64,000 bases of DNA, from positions 1,757,729-1,821,728 of the forward strand of contig JAVDOI010000007.1 of assembly GCA_032191485.1 (NCBI GenBank), written 5' to 3'. The first letter of the stretch is position 1. Each line of letters starts with the position of its first letter. Origin of the DNA: Leptoclinus maculatus (taxonomy: Eukaryota; Chordata; Actinopteri; Perciformes; Stichaeidae). The translations under genes were made by a program, and so were the position numbers. The notes under the pieces are model-generated. The model searched no databases and was not told where the DNA came from. It saw only the letters and a program-made list of their open reading frames with translations. Positions 36,792 to 46,539 of the stretch are shown piece after piece.

Positions 36792-39170
36792 GTGACTCCA
36801 GATGCTTCCTGTTCACCGTGTTCCCCAGACTGAGAGTTTATACAGCAACAGGATACAACCAGCACTTCATGTACCTCAACCAGAACCAGCAGACCATGCC
36901 CAACGGACTGGTGAGACTGCACTAGTTTAACGGACGGTGACTTCTGTTGCTTGTAGCCTGTAATTATCACATTGAGCTTAAAATGTAATTACCTTCATTT
37001 AAGCCAGTAAATATAAGTTTTCTGATTTAGGGGACAAAACCCTTTCATAGGTCAAACGGACCTGTCATGTTAAGGATACAATACAATGCTCTATGAAATA
37101 CAGTATTTATTGTATAACCAATCTCGGAACCTGTCGGCTATTAGTCTGATGACGATTTAGCTTCTGGGGCAACTGCCAATTTTCCAAGACTCCTCCTGCT
37201 CATTGTTTGCACTCCGATTAGCAACTGGAGACACAAGAATGTTGAAACGACGTCTACAGCTAATCTCTATCAGCAAAGAAAGCTAAATCGTCGTTAGACA
37301 TTTCGGCCAATGTGTTCTGCCTCTTTTGCTCTCCACATGGACTGTTTACCGTCAACGTGATTGGTCAATACTACTTGGACTACAAATGGAAACAACAACC
37401 AGTCCTACACCACAATCTTGTCCCACTGCCTACAGATTCTGCATTGAAATGCAGAATCTGTTTATAAAGATGATTGTATAACTTATTGTGTTTGTCCCAT
37501 TGGTAGAACACAGCACTAATAGTGAACAAACTAATCACTGAGCTGAACAATCGATATGTATTACCAATAAAGAAGTCCTGCCCACACCGGTGGGGAGAAC
37601 AAGTCATTGCTCTCCATTGACTATTGCAAACACCAGTAAGTAAGGCATCGGCAGGAGGACCGGGAGGCTCGTTATGTGTGCAGCAAAGATGTTTGTCTAA
37701 ATGTCATTCATAAGCTAGTTCAGTCATTTTTGTGTTATACTGGAATGTGGATAAATCACAAAGCTATGCGTTATTGTGTTTCCAAGTGCCTTAGCTAACT
37801 GCAGCTTGCTAACAGCTAACTTGTCCCATCATCATTTTAGTTATCAACTGCATCAGGGTGGTAAAGTAATCCTTAGACATGCTGAAATCTGATGTTTTTA
37901 GCAAGCTAAAGGCATTTTGTAAGCGTTTCAGCCCTTGTTCTCTCCTCTGGTGGGCGTGGTTTTCACAGTATGACACGTTGAATTATCACCTAAGAGCTGT
38001 ATTCAGTGAAGAACCTCTGTTGAACCCACTGTACACTACCCCCCCAACACTAAACAGCAGGCAGACAAAGTTACAACCAAACTTTTTCTCAGGAGTTGGT
38101 GGAGACCAAAACAGAGCTAAAAGGAGAGCGACTATCCTCAATATATGTCAATGTTGTGTTTTCAGCTTTTTCCTCCAAGTGGCTGAAAAAAATATATGAA
38201 TGCAGCTTTGAAATGTCTTTGTAACATAAAACAAGTCGATGTGTTCTGATGCAGTATTACTGTTGGTTTTATTTTCATCGTCTTCCATCGAAATACTTTT
38301 TTGGAGTCACAATGGTCCCATTTTAATACTGGTAGTTGAATTCCAGATAAATTGTTCCCACTTTAGGATAGAACAAAAAAATAATTGACTTCATTCTTAT
38401 GTTTTGCGGTCTTCGTTAGGGTATGGGCGGTCAGCACGGCTACTTCGGCCTGTGGCTGGACAGTGATTTTGGCCGTGGTCATAGCCGTGCGCGGCCCAAG
38501 TGCACCACCTACGGCAGCCCTCAGCTATCCGGGGAGGAGGAATTCACCCTGGACTCAGTGGAGGTGTGGGCGGTCGGAAAACCCCCCGAACCAGAGGAGG
38601 TCGGAGTACTTGCTTTTTTTTGCCTTTATTTAATAGCAGTCACAATACAGGCAGACAGGAAACAAGGAGGGGGGGGGGGCACATGTAGCAAAGATGAACT
38701 GGTGACGTTGTGGTTCTGCAGTATGCAAACCATTTACTTGCTGTTATCCCAGGAGATCCCTTTGCTCACAGAAGCTGGTGGAGAGATGGGATGAACGAGG
38801 GAGACAGACACGTTTGTGTTTCAGGTCTGCAAGTTGTCACACACTGAAATCTCTGAAAATTCAGTAATTATAACAAAACTGGCCAACCGTTTGTTATTTT
38901 TGATTGAAGCAGAGGAGAACATGCACATCAGGCGTGTAATGATCTGCACCAGAAATAGAGAACCTCATTTACATTCCAGCTGTTTCCTTTTAGAAGATGA
39001 AGAATTAAACCTGTGCTATTTCTGTATGTCGTGTGTTTCAGGGCGAGGAGGGGAAGGGCAAGAAGAGCATCCTGGATGCGGATCTAGAGGTCCAGGCCAT
39101 GATGGCGATGACAGGGAAGACTCTACACAGTCAGGGCCTCAGGGAGCCAGAGGAAGACCAGGAGCAGTGA
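28485..39170 (+). CDS. meak7: MTOR-associated TLDc-domain protein MEAK7, complete CDS
   Basis: Orthologue of human MEAK7 (TLDC1/KIAA1609) and worm EAK-7, a lysosome- and membrane-associated protein that supports a non-canonical mTOR signal. Eight exons join in frame: 28485-28655, 28771-29019, 29121-29265, 33322-33536, 35723-35909, 36792-36910, 38420-38599 and 39042-39170. Together they give 1395 nt, about 464 residues against 456 in human. The protein starts MGN, a likely N-myristoylation signal. The TLDc domain spans roughly residues 230-412, with LHGESFSRM, HVFGGFASHAWEIKPQFQG, GYNQHFMYLN, NGLGMGGQHGYFGLWLD, GHSRARPKCTTYGSPQLS and VEVWAVG. It ends with an acidic tail EPEEDQEQ. Intron 3 hosts a retrotransposon inside a giant pyrimidine array. 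Confidence 0.97.
28771..29019 (+). CDS. meak7: meak7 coding exon 2
   Basis: 249 nt, phase 0 at both ends, between CCCAAG and GAG|GTGAGC. It encodes SSMGSLAPDSMVRRVYRSM through EQLTE, matching the human segment around MVTRLYDGM and its VSQEQF motif (here VGREQL). Confidence 0.92.
29121..29265 (+). CDS. meak7: meak7 coding exon 3
   Basis: 145 nt from acceptor TTCTTTAG to CCCTCAG|GTACAC. It encodes FLQDLISAVVRILIHRGRLQ and the LGVQLLAEQM segment; it ends one base into the Asp codon resumed 4 kb later at 33322. Confidence 0.92.
29336..29512 (+). repeat. Pyrimidine satellite array, 5' block
   Basis: Tandem CCTCT/TCTCC pentamers with interspersed CTTCACCCCT and CTTCACCTCT variants, about 175 bp. 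Same units and strand as the 3' block, so both were probably one array before the retroelement inserted. Confidence 0.95.
29722..31122 (+). CDS. Retrotransposon ORF1 protein with CCHC zinc knuckle
   Basis: Start chosen at 29722 (MASSETPPPSLRQGVRIVPP; GGAGGAATGG context); an in-frame upstream frame opens at 29680. The product is 466 residues. The N-terminal part, with segments STRITVSGVPPFIQNELLEK and ELRRFGKFASGLKTVSLG, resembles the RRM-like nucleic-acid-binding fold of Tx1-type ORF1. A single zinc knuckle CFECGGVGHKRFTC (CX2CX4HX4C) lies at 30241-30282. It is followed by a Val-Pro-acid repeat region (30365-30600), an acidic Ser/Glu linker, and a basic C-terminal helix-rich segment ending KTQKIKIRKIKR. 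Expected role is RNA binding and chaperoning in retrotransposition. No nuclease or polymerase motif is present. It could be a domesticated gene, but its position inside a satellite argues for a transposon copy. Confidence 0.75.
   Translation: MASSETPPPSLRQGVRIVPPDNSVTVEEVLLAVGEQVGHDELSFASRMNKAVVVFLKQEPLVYQLIESGVLIRDTFVPVSPLSAPSTRITVSGVPPFIQNELLEKELRRFGKFASGLKTVSLGCKDPKLRHVQSLRRQLFMFLDSPTQTLEVSFRVKHGDGSYMVYASSGQLKCFECGGVGHKRFTCPHRKQAGSADTDTGAGAKPADEEPVAEPMNDGVVVEPVVEPTADGPMFRPVVEPLVEPKADGPVVGPVVGPVVGPVVGPVVEPVVEPVVEPMADEPVAEPTEDGPGAGPAAVVADCGTAGAAAGGEDKEEEEQSQAEEQQADVPENSSSQTGQPQPADTVEEAASTSAGPSVSNSQLSGGEDMEDEDESEMESVSGTPSKDIDLYTLEKIDTFLDKTFKKKCVNVSDHFYDIPKFIRSVNFHMKGVGVDVLDEKKRFRLKKYITALKKTQKIKIRKIKR
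30425..30560 (+). repeat. 12-bp coding minisatellite in the ORF1
   Basis: Tandem GGTGGTCGGACC / GGTGGTCGAACC units keep the frame and encode alternating VVGP and VVEP blocks. They form an expandable low-complexity linker between the zinc knuckle and the acidic region. Confidence 0.9.
31325..31330 (+). terminator. Retroelement polyadenylation signal
   Basis: AATAAA about 200 bases after the ORF1 stop and about 25 bases before the element meets the pyrimidine array, as expected for the 3' end of a retrotransposed transcript. Confidence 0.6.
31356..33308 (+). repeat. Pyrimidine satellite array, 3' block (1.95 kb)
   Basis: Nearly pure C/T plus isolated CA steps: pentamer CCTCT interrupted by 10-mers CTTCACCTCT, CTTCACCCCT and CTTCACACCT, forming higher-order 25-40 bp patterns. 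Almost no G on this strand. The open frame through it exists only because the units contain no stop codon. Confidence 0.97.
33322..33536 (+). CDS. meak7: meak7 coding exon 4
   Basis: Acceptor CTTCTCCACAG sits directly at the end of the pyrimidine array. 215 nt encode CDVSCLEDWIFRVSQVSLYL and on to LMFLAPQ; the CxxxxxEDWxFRV pattern matches human DRAVIEDWVFRV. Donor CCACAG|GTCAGA, phase 0. Confidence 0.95.
33537..35722 (+). other. meak7 intron 4
   Basis: 2.2 kb without exons. A fish-type dispersed repeat lies near 34570-34890; the rest is unassigned. Confidence 0.75.
34570..34890. repeat. Dispersed repeat of the TATTTAGTATGCC type
   Basis: Contains the TTTAGTATG and GCATACTGCATGC strings that I recognise from abundant fish interspersed repeats. 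Ends and class are unclear. Confidence 0.4.
35723..35909 (+). CDS. meak7: meak7 coding exon 5 (start of TLDc domain)
   Basis: 187 nt from CTCTCCAG to CAGG|GTGAGA. It encodes LPDSYSAPWRLVFSTRLHGE, then the SFSRMAGGLT and HVFGGFASHAWEIKPQFQ motifs that define TLDc. Confidence 0.96.
35910..36791 (+). other. meak7 intron 5
   Basis: 880 bp; a GT microsatellite (36743-36789) serves as the last 45 bases before the acceptor GTGTGCAG. Nothing else recognised. Confidence 0.7.
36743..36789. repeat. (GT)n microsatellite at a splice acceptor
   Basis: The GT run ends in the acceptor GCAG of meak7 exon 6, so it occupies the polypyrimidine-tract position. Confidence 0.9.
36792..36910 (+). CDS. meak7: meak7 coding exon 6
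   Basis: 119 nt encoding DSRCFLFTVFPRLRVYTATG and the YNQHFMYLNQNQQTMPNGL segment; near-identical in pattern to human GYNDHYMYLNHGQQTIPNGL. Donor CTG|GTGAGA. Confidence 0.96.
36911..38419 (+). other. meak7 intron 6
   Basis: 1.5 kb, no exon or transposon recognised. Confidence 0.7.
38420..38599 (+). CDS. meak7: meak7 coding exon 7
   Basis: 180 nt, phase 0. Encodes GMGGQHGYFGLWLDSDFGRG, HSRARPKCTTYGSPQLS and VEVWAVG, the C-terminal half of TLDc. Donor GAG|GTCGGA. Confidence 0.96.
39042..39170 (+). CDS. meak7: meak7 coding exon 8 and stop
   Basis: Acceptor GTGTTTCAG; 129 nt ending in TGA. Encodes GKGKKSILDADLEVQAMM (compare human KGNKSILDADPEAQALLE) and an acidic tail. Confidence 0.94.
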   Translation, partial: GEEGKGKKSILDADLEVQAMMAMTGKTLHSQGLREPEEDQEQ

Positions 39171-40829
39171 GGGGCAACAGGGAGACAGACCAAAAACAAT
39201 CCCAGTCCACCTGGTACTACTGACACAAATTGGGATTTTATCATCTGTCACACCTGGATAACATTTACTCCGGACTTTTAAGACATGTCTTCTGTATACG
39301 ATATAGGGATATATAAACACAGGAGCGAAAACAATCACAAAATGGATACCTAGATTATTTATTGTTTTGCTCACTTGCCTCACAGGGCTTCCATATTTAA
39401 TAACACTAAAGTCATTCTCATGTTTACACCGATCAGCTGTTGAAGATGGCGTTTGCTAAAGAAGATGTCAGAAGTCATTACAACAAAAACTGGGCCAACA
39501 AGGTTTAAGTAGGTCTGAAGGCAGCTTATAATTGGTCTGTAAAGTCAAATCTAACCCCTTCACACACACTGAAGCTACCAGTGTGCATGAAGCCAGCTTT
39601 TGTCATCAGTGTGAAAGGGACCAATGTGTCATGGGTGTGTTCACTCTTACATCCTCCAAGCTCCAATGGTGTTAAATAGATAGAAGCAACCTTTTTTGAA
39701 TACATATTCACTAGATACCGCAGACAGATCTATCAGATAAGAGGCAGTACAAGATGTTTTTTTTCCCCCAGCAGTAGCCTCAGGCAACCAGAATGCAATG
39801 CATCCACATCATCTCTAATCAAACCACCAACTCAAGTACTAGGTTGAGGAAAGTGAGCACAATAAAACTAAATTACACCATTAAAAGTTGTATATAGCAG
39901 TAAAATAATACATGGAATTGTCCTGAAGGTCTGGGTTTAAAGGAGGTAAGGATCTCCCTGAGCCCATTTTAAGAGAAGTCCAATTGTGAATTGCCATGTG
40001 ACAGATCATTTTATTGCTACAGTAATAAACAACCTTTAGGTTTAAGAGACACAATCCGACTCTGGCCTGTTAGTCAGCCTCTATCGAGCTGGTTTACCGG
40101 AGCCATTATATGTATATGTGAAGATGTGACTGATGACAAGATCAGTGATTTAACCATCTGAGAAGCTTGGGAGTATTCAGGGGATTTCTTAACTACAAGA
40201 GGAGAGATTGACTTTTTATTCTCATACCAGGGATTCTAAATACTTCCTCCCGTCTCAAACTGACAGCTGTGGATAAGCTTCTTGAATACAAGAGACAAAA
40301 GTACCTCTGGATTTCTTTGTGTTGAATTTTTATTTATTTAGCTTTTGTTTTGTTCAAGGTCTATTGCTTGTCCACCCACATCATGGCCCACACATTAAAT
40401 GGATGTTGGATACGTTTTTCTTTTGTGTGGAGCAAATCTACGACATAGAGCAGCAGGTACAACAGTTTTAATACAAATTCCTGTAAAATGTACCATTATA
40501 AATAGACCTGTATTGTGCAAGCAGATGTGAAACTGTGCATTTTATTGTCTTATTGTATCGAGTACAACTGAGACTGAGGAACTGCATCCAAATCATCAGG
40601 TGTGGTAGAGCATGTAATGACAAGCAAAGTCTCAATCTTTTAAAGCTAGGGTCAGTAATGTTGAGAAACAACGAGTGTACGGTAGATTTCAAAGATTATT
40701 GAACATAAGAACCCAGCCCAGTATTGCCAACTCTTTTCCATTAACAGTAGCTAGCAGCATTAGCTCCAGAGAACGCTGAATGTATGGAGAAACTGGGCCC
40801 TTTAGGCCTCACTCCGAAGCCATACCCCC
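39171..40829. other. meak7 3' flank
   Basis: No gene recognised. It begins with the presumed meak7 3' UTR; nothing else can be named. Confidence 0.5.
39861..39866 (+). terminator. Candidate meak7 polyadenylation signal
   Basis: AATAAA 690 bases after the stop; another at about 40023. Neither can be confirmed without transcripts. Confidence 0.3.
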
Positions 40830-42135
40830 AAAATGATCATGATGAATGCAAACATGTCATAATGACATAAACGCATCATAACTAACCTAAGTGCATAATA
40901 ATGAATGAACGCAAGCGCAACATTAACATATGATGAACATTACTTTATCGTTATGAACGAAAACGCATAATGATGTAAACAATAAAAGTAAATGCATCAT
41001 AATGATTTAAACAAAAGTAAACATAATGATGTAAACAAAAGTAAATGCATCATAATGATTTAAACAAAAGTAAACATAATGATGTAAACAAAAGTAAATG
41101 CATCATAATGATTTAAACAAAAGTAAACATAATGATGTAAACAAAAGTAAATGCATCATAATGATTTAAACAAAAGTAAACATAATGATGTAAACAAAAG
41201 TAAATGCATCATAATGATTTAAACAAAAGTAAACACATAATGATGTAAACACAAAAGTAAACGCATCATAATGATTTAAACGCATCAAAGTAAATGCATC
41301 ATAATGAAAGTAAACGCATAATAATGATGTATACGCATCATCAAAGTAAACGCATCATAATGATGTAAACACATAATAATGATGTATACGCATCATCAAA
41401 GTAAACGCATCATAATGATGTAAACACATAATAATGAAAGTAAACGCATCATAATGATGTAAACACATAATGAAAGTAAACGCATAATAAAAGTAAACGC
41501 ATCAGGATGAAAGCAAGTGCTTCATAATGACGTTAACGCACCACAATGAAGAAACGCATAAAAATGCATAATAATGAATGCACGTGCAAAACAAACGCAT
41601 GATGATGATGTTAACATATCAAGGTAAACGCATCATAATGACGTAAGCCAATCAGAATGAACATAATGAATATAGACACATCATTCTGAAAGCGAATGCA
41701 TCATAACTACAGTAAATGTATCAAAATGAAAACGAACGTATCGTAAAGAACAGAAATGCATTATACTGACGTCAACGCATCATAATGAAAGCAAGCGCAT
41801 CACCATGACGAGAATGTGTCATTTTCAACAAAAAGTCTTCATAATGACCGTCATCGTAATATGAGTGAATATATCATAATGAATATAAACGCATCATAAT
41901 GAAAAAAAATGCATCATAATGACCGTAAAAGCATCATAATAAGTGTAAACACATAATGACTCAAATGCATCATAATCAACGCAATCGCATCATAATGAAC
42001 ATAAACGCATCATAATGGACCTAAACACATTATAATAAACATAAATGCATTATAATAAACATAAATGCATTATAATAAACATAAATGCATCATAATGAAC
42101 ACAAACGCATCACAATGAACGTAAATGTTTCATTA
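40830..42135 (+). repeat. Minisatellite of GCATCATAATGA-type units
   Basis: Irregular 15-20 bp units (GTAAACGCATCATAATGA and variants) over 1.3 kb. Inside it, 40988-41240 is a near-perfect 53-bp higher-order repeat present about 4.7 times. Confidence 0.93.
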
Positions 42136-42184
42136 ATGGAAGCATTTTTCTAGTAATTATTAATATAATATTTGTCATTAGATT

Positions 42185-42305
42185 CTAGATCAGTTATTCC
42201 CAACCTTTTTTTTCCATGCAAATGATCCAGTAATTCATAAAACAGAAGCATGGATTATAGGAAACTGGGAATACATTTCTCTGCTAATGCTACCCTCATC
42301 CGTAT
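42185..42305 (+). repeat. Duplicated flank shared with 44960-45066
   Basis: ATCAGTTATTCCCAACC, AGAAGCATGGATTATAGGAA and CATTTCTCTGCTAATGC have close, ordered counterparts at 44960-45066. Confidence 0.6.
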
Positions 42306-42311
42306 ATATAT

Positions 42312-43447
42312 TCGTGGTCATTTACCATCTCTTGCTAGTTGTTTTGTCTCTTTGTGGTCATTTACCATCTCTTGCTAGTTGTTTTGTGTCTCTTTGTGGT
42401 CAGTTAGCGTTTCTTCGTAGTTGTTTTGTGTCTCTTTGTGGTCATTTACCATCTCTTGCTAGTCGTTTTGTGTCTCTTTGTGGTCATTTACCATCTCTTG
42501 CTAGTTGTTTTGTCTCTTTGTGGTCATTTACCATCTCTTGCTAGTTGTTTTGTGTCTCTTTGTGGTCAGTTAGCGTTTCTTCGTAGTTGTTTTGTGTCTC
42601 TTTGTGGTCATTTACCATCTCTTGCTAGTCGTTTTGTGTCTCTTTGTGGTCATTTACCATCTCTTGCTAGTCGTTTTGTGTCTCTTTGTGGTCATTTACC
42701 ATCTCTTGCTAGTTGTTTTGTGTCTCTTTGTGGTCATTTACCATCTCTTGCTAGTCGTTTTGTGTCTCTTTGTGGTCATTTACCATCTCTTGCTAGTCGT
42801 TTTGTGTCTCTTTGTGGTCATTTACCATCTCTTGCTAGTCGTTTTGTGTCTCTTTGTGGTCATTTACCATCTCTTGCTAGTTGTTTTGTGTCTCTTTGTG
42901 GTCATTTACCATCTCTTGCTAGTTGTTTTGTGTCTCTTTGTGGTCATTTACCATCTCTTGCTAGTCGTTTTGTGTCTCTTTGTGGTCATTTACCATCTCT
43001 TGCTAGTCGTTTTGTGTCTCTTTGTGGTCATTTACCATCTCTTGCTAGTCGTTTTGTGTCTCTTTGTGGTCATTTACCATCTCTTGCTAGTCGTTTTGTG
43101 TCTCTTTGTGGTCATTTACCATCTCTTGCTAGTTGTTTTGTGTCTCTTTGTGGTCATTTACCATCTCTTGCTAGTCGTTTTGTGTCTCTTTGTGGTCATT
43201 TACCATCTCTTGCTAGTCGTTTTGTGTCTCTTTGTGGTCATTTACCATCTCTTGCTAGTTGTTTTGTGTCTCTTTGTGGTCATTTACCATCTCTTGCTAG
43301 TTGTTTTGTGTCTCTTTGTGGTCATTTACCATCTCTTGCTATTCGTTTTGTGTCTCTTTGTGGTCATTTACCATCTCTTGCTAGTTGTTTTATGTCTCTT
43401 TGTGGTCATTCAGCATTTCTTCCTAATTGTTTTGTGTCTCTCCATAG
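42312..43447 (+). repeat. 42-bp minisatellite, about 27 copies
   Basis: Unit built of GTGTCTCTTTGTGGTCATTT, ACCATCTCTTGCTAG and TCGTTTT; copies differ mainly by T/C at one site. A unit divisible by three with no stop keeps frames open. The unit core matches the internal repeat of the dispersed element at 45330-45560. Confidence 0.97.
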
Positions 43448-43454
43448 TTGTTAA

Positions 43455-43590
43455 TGTATCATAGCATATGTATCATAATGCAAGCAAATCCATCATGAAA
43501 AAAGAGCAAAGGCATCATAATGAATGTAAATGCATGATAATGAAGGTAAAAGCATCATAATGAATGTAAGCACATCATAATAAAAGGAAA
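43455..43590 (+). repeat. Resumption of the GCATCATAATGA minisatellite
   Basis: Units such as GGCATCATAATGAATGTAAA recur right after the 42-bp array, so that array (with its flank) lies inside the older minisatellite. Confidence 0.85.
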
Positions 43591-43814
43591 GGAAGAGGGG
43601 GCCCGGACGGTGCAACTACTTTCACTTGTGTTTCTCAGTTGAGTGAACTGTCAGTGTGTCATAAAAGCTGTAAAATGTTGGCTTCACGATAAACGACCAG
43701 ATCTCCACTTTGACACCACTAATTGTACCATTACAACATAACAAACACCTTCTCAGAGACCGAGACAGGCAACTCTGTATTCCCCCCCCCCCCTCTCCTC
43801 GCTGCTCTGCTACC

Positions 43815-43849
43815 ATGCAAATTTACTGAGGCGAGCTACACATGCAAAT
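43815..43849 (+). promoter_or_regulatory. Pair of octamer motifs ATGCAAAT
   Basis: Two perfect ATGCAAAT octamers, at 43815-43822 and 43842-43849, spaced 27 bp start to start, about 2.5 kb upstream of the proposed plcg2 first exon. Octamers bind POU factors (Oct1/Oct2). Confidence 0.35.
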
Positions 43850-44479
43850 CTCTGATATATAATCTTCTCACAGTAGCACAGCGGACGTGACTCCATAAAG
43901 AATGTTAATGCTTGTCTTTATATTTGTGTATGGAAATTATTTTACCATTTTATTCCCAGAATGTGAATATATTTGGAGCTTGGAATCACCTCATTATATG
44001 CTTTTCTTTGCACTTATTCCTCCCCGGCTGGAAGAAATGCTGTATATTTTTTTATGGATGGTCAACCTTGATCCCTTAATATCTCAATTAATCAATCAAA
44101 CTTTACTTGTGTAGCACCTTTCATACGGGTTAATATCCGAGTACTTAATGCAGGAGGCCTATGACATAATTATGATCTTATTGTTATTGGCTAACAATAT
44201 CACAGCAAAAATAGACTGTCAGCAGTAAAACAGACATTGGAAGACCAATGCACAAGTGTCACGCATTACATTGTGTTTATTTGCAATTAATTTGTTTTCC
44301 CATTTTTGTAATAATTATATATTTTCAACTTTTCTCAACCATTATTTTTGTCTCTCAATGCTCTGCCCGCATGCTGCCGTTCATGCACATATTTACATAG
44401 TTCTAGTGACGGAGCTGTATTTCCCTTTATGTCCTAATATCACTTTTGTTCAACGCTTACATAAATTCAGTTTGCTTTA

Positions 44480-44852
44480 GGGGCCGTCCAGAGTTTTCAA
44501 CATTTTCACAGTCGTACAAAGCGTACGACGGGGGTGGGGTGGGGTGGGGGGTGGGGTGTCAGTCATGTACGACTATCAACTTCTGAAACATCAGAAACTG
44601 ACTCAGCACAAACTAAAAAAAGGAAGACCTTCAAAGCTGTGAACATGATCAACTATTAAAGGTTGTGACTTGAACTACCATGAACAATAGGACAATACTT
44701 GTCTTTGTGACTTGAAGTACCATGAACAATATTAAAACATCATCATTTGTTTATGGTTGGCGACATATATGTACTACTTTGGGGGGGGGGGGGTCTGGAA
44801 AAGTAGTACTCTTTGTACTACTGTGAAAATGTTGATAACTTTGGATGACCCC
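44480..44852. mobile_element. MITE, PIF/Harbinger-like, with TTA duplication
   Basis: Left end GGGGCCGTCCAGAGTTTTCA continuing ACATTTTCACAGTCGTACAAAG is mirrored by the right end (ACATTTTCACAGTAGTACAAAG in inverse). TTA flanks both sides (44477-44479 and 44853-44855). 373 bp, no ORF. Terminal GGGG and a 3-bp TTA target site fit PIF/Harbinger. Confidence 0.75.
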
Positions 44853-44959
44853 TTACTTTGATTCCACGGTATTTGCTGTTCTGGGGACTTGATTTTATTC
44901 TTATATGATCTTTTTCAAAACCTTTTTAGATGTCAAGAGACCCCCATTTGGTTTTGTCA

Positions 44960-45066
44960 TCAGATATCAGTTATTACCTTTTTGCCGTGCAAAAGGTAGA
45001 AGCAAAAGACAGAAGCATGAATTGGAGGAAATTGGGTATACATTTCTTTCTCTGCTATCCTCATCC
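44960..45066 (+). repeat. Second copy of the flank at 42185-42305
   Basis: ATCAGTTATTACC, AGAAGCATGAATTGGAGGAA and CATTTCTTTCTCTGC match the region left of the 42-bp array, 2.75 kb away. Confidence 0.55.
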
Positions 45067-45329
45067 ACAATTATTTCTTTGAAGGATATATTTTTGATTT
45101 CATGACAGTGGTTGACTGTAACTAAGTACAGTTTTAAGGTAACTTTGCTTAAATATCCCCAATTTAACTGTATTTCAGAGGTATTGTACTTAATATACTT
45201 ACTACTGTTATTGATCAAACTACCCAGTAGGTAAAATAAGGACATTAAAGTTCTGTTCATCCATCAGTCCTAATATTCCAATAATATAACAATATAACTC
45301 CAAATTGGATCATTCTTAAGCATAATACA

Positions 45330-45560
45330 CGTTGGTGAATTATGAGACAATGGGCCCCCTGTACACAGACATGCCAAAGGCCCCACTAACCAGGAGCAAG
45401 ACACAAAGACTTTGTAGTTGTTTTTTGTCTCTTAGTGGTCATTTTGAGTCTCTTCCTGGTTCATACATGTCTCTTTGAGTGACATTTTGCAGGTGAAGGG
45501 AAGGGGGCCCCTGACACTTTGGGCCCCTGCGCCTGTACCCGGTAGGCCCGTTCAATAATC
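45330..45560 (+). mobile_element. Dispersed 'GTCTCTTTGTGGTCATTT' element, copy 3
   Basis: Most complete copy: GACAATGGGCCCCCTG, ATGCCAAAGGCCCCACTAAC, GTCTCTTAGTGGTCATTTTG, GTCTCTTCCTGGTTCA, GGGCCCCTGACACTTTGGGC and CCCGGTAGGCCCG. Copies 1 and 2 share parts in the same order. No ORF; class unknown. Confidence 0.6.
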
Positions 45561-45814
45561 CCTCCATGATAATACGTACTTTTACTTTTGATACTTTAAT
45601 GCTGACACAACTTTTGCACTTTAACTTGATTAAGGTTTTGAAAGCGAGACACATCATTTTTTAACGGTGGTACTTTTACTTAAGTGTAGGATCTGAGTAC
45701 TTCTTCCAGCACTGATAAAAGATTAGAGTAAAACACATGTTTTCCATCTTTGTTTTTCCTTCTCACTTTTTAAAAATTTAAATCTCGCATTCTTTCAAGT
45801 CAGTGCGATACTTC

Positions 45815-46328
45815 TTAGCAGCCCGCGGACCTTCTGGACCACCTTAACGGACACGCAGGGGTCCTCGTACCGCAGTTTGACAGCCACCTGTCTAACACAC
45901 ATGTCGATGGAGTTCGTTTAACATGGCGCAGCTTTCTCTGCGTCCTCAAGCTGCACTCAGCACCAGAGACTGCGACCACATGCACTGAAACAAGACGCGG
46001 AGCTCCTGAACACGGAGAACGCGTCTTCATGCTGACGGCTCGGAGCCTCCCGCCCGGTGCCTCGCGCACAGTCTCGTTTGCATAGATACCGTCCTGGCTT
46101 CCGGTCCTTTTTCTTTTCCTTTTTTTTTATAACTTGTAAGCTATGCTTGTAATGCAAGTTAACTTTTACTTCCTTGTACACACAGATAGAGGAACTGACC
46201 GTTTTGCGGGTGGCCCGTTGTTTTTTTGTAGTTGTCAACACTCTACATCCTCTCCGAGCCTCATTTCATGACTTTCTGAATCATGACCAGTTAGAACGTT
46301 GCGGGAGCAGAACACAGAACACAGCACG
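45815..46328 (+). promoter_or_regulatory. GC/CpG-rich promoter-like stretch and candidate plcg2 5' exon
   Basis: CpG density rises sharply compared with flanking AT-rich DNA. A strong donor CACG|GTAAGT follows 46328. As the plcg2 ATG exon at 52331 starts next to an acceptor, a non-coding 5' exon is needed and this is the best candidate upstream. No transcript evidence. Confidence 0.35.
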
Positions 46329-46539
46329 GTAAGTCTTTAACTGGGCTGAGAGGGCTTTTTGTATATGCTGCCTGTGGTGTGAGTGTGACTGAGTTCAGTT
46401 AAGAACAGAAGAGGGGGAAATCCGCTTTTTACCGGCAGCAGCATATCCTCTACTGGGCTGGTGAGACTTGATATCACAGCATGGTGTCGGTCCCGGTCCC
46501 GGTCCCGTGTCTGTCGGTCTAAACCGGCTTGAATCGCAC

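Noticed and set aside
42426..43454. Two overlapping ORFs of about 300 codons in the 42-bp array
   Set aside because: Repeat length divisible by three keeps several frames open; no splice signals, promoter or homology.
45815..46069. 84-codon minus-strand ORF in the CpG-rich stretch
   Set aside because: Arg/Ser/Cys-rich composition expected of GC-rich DNA; no family resemblance.
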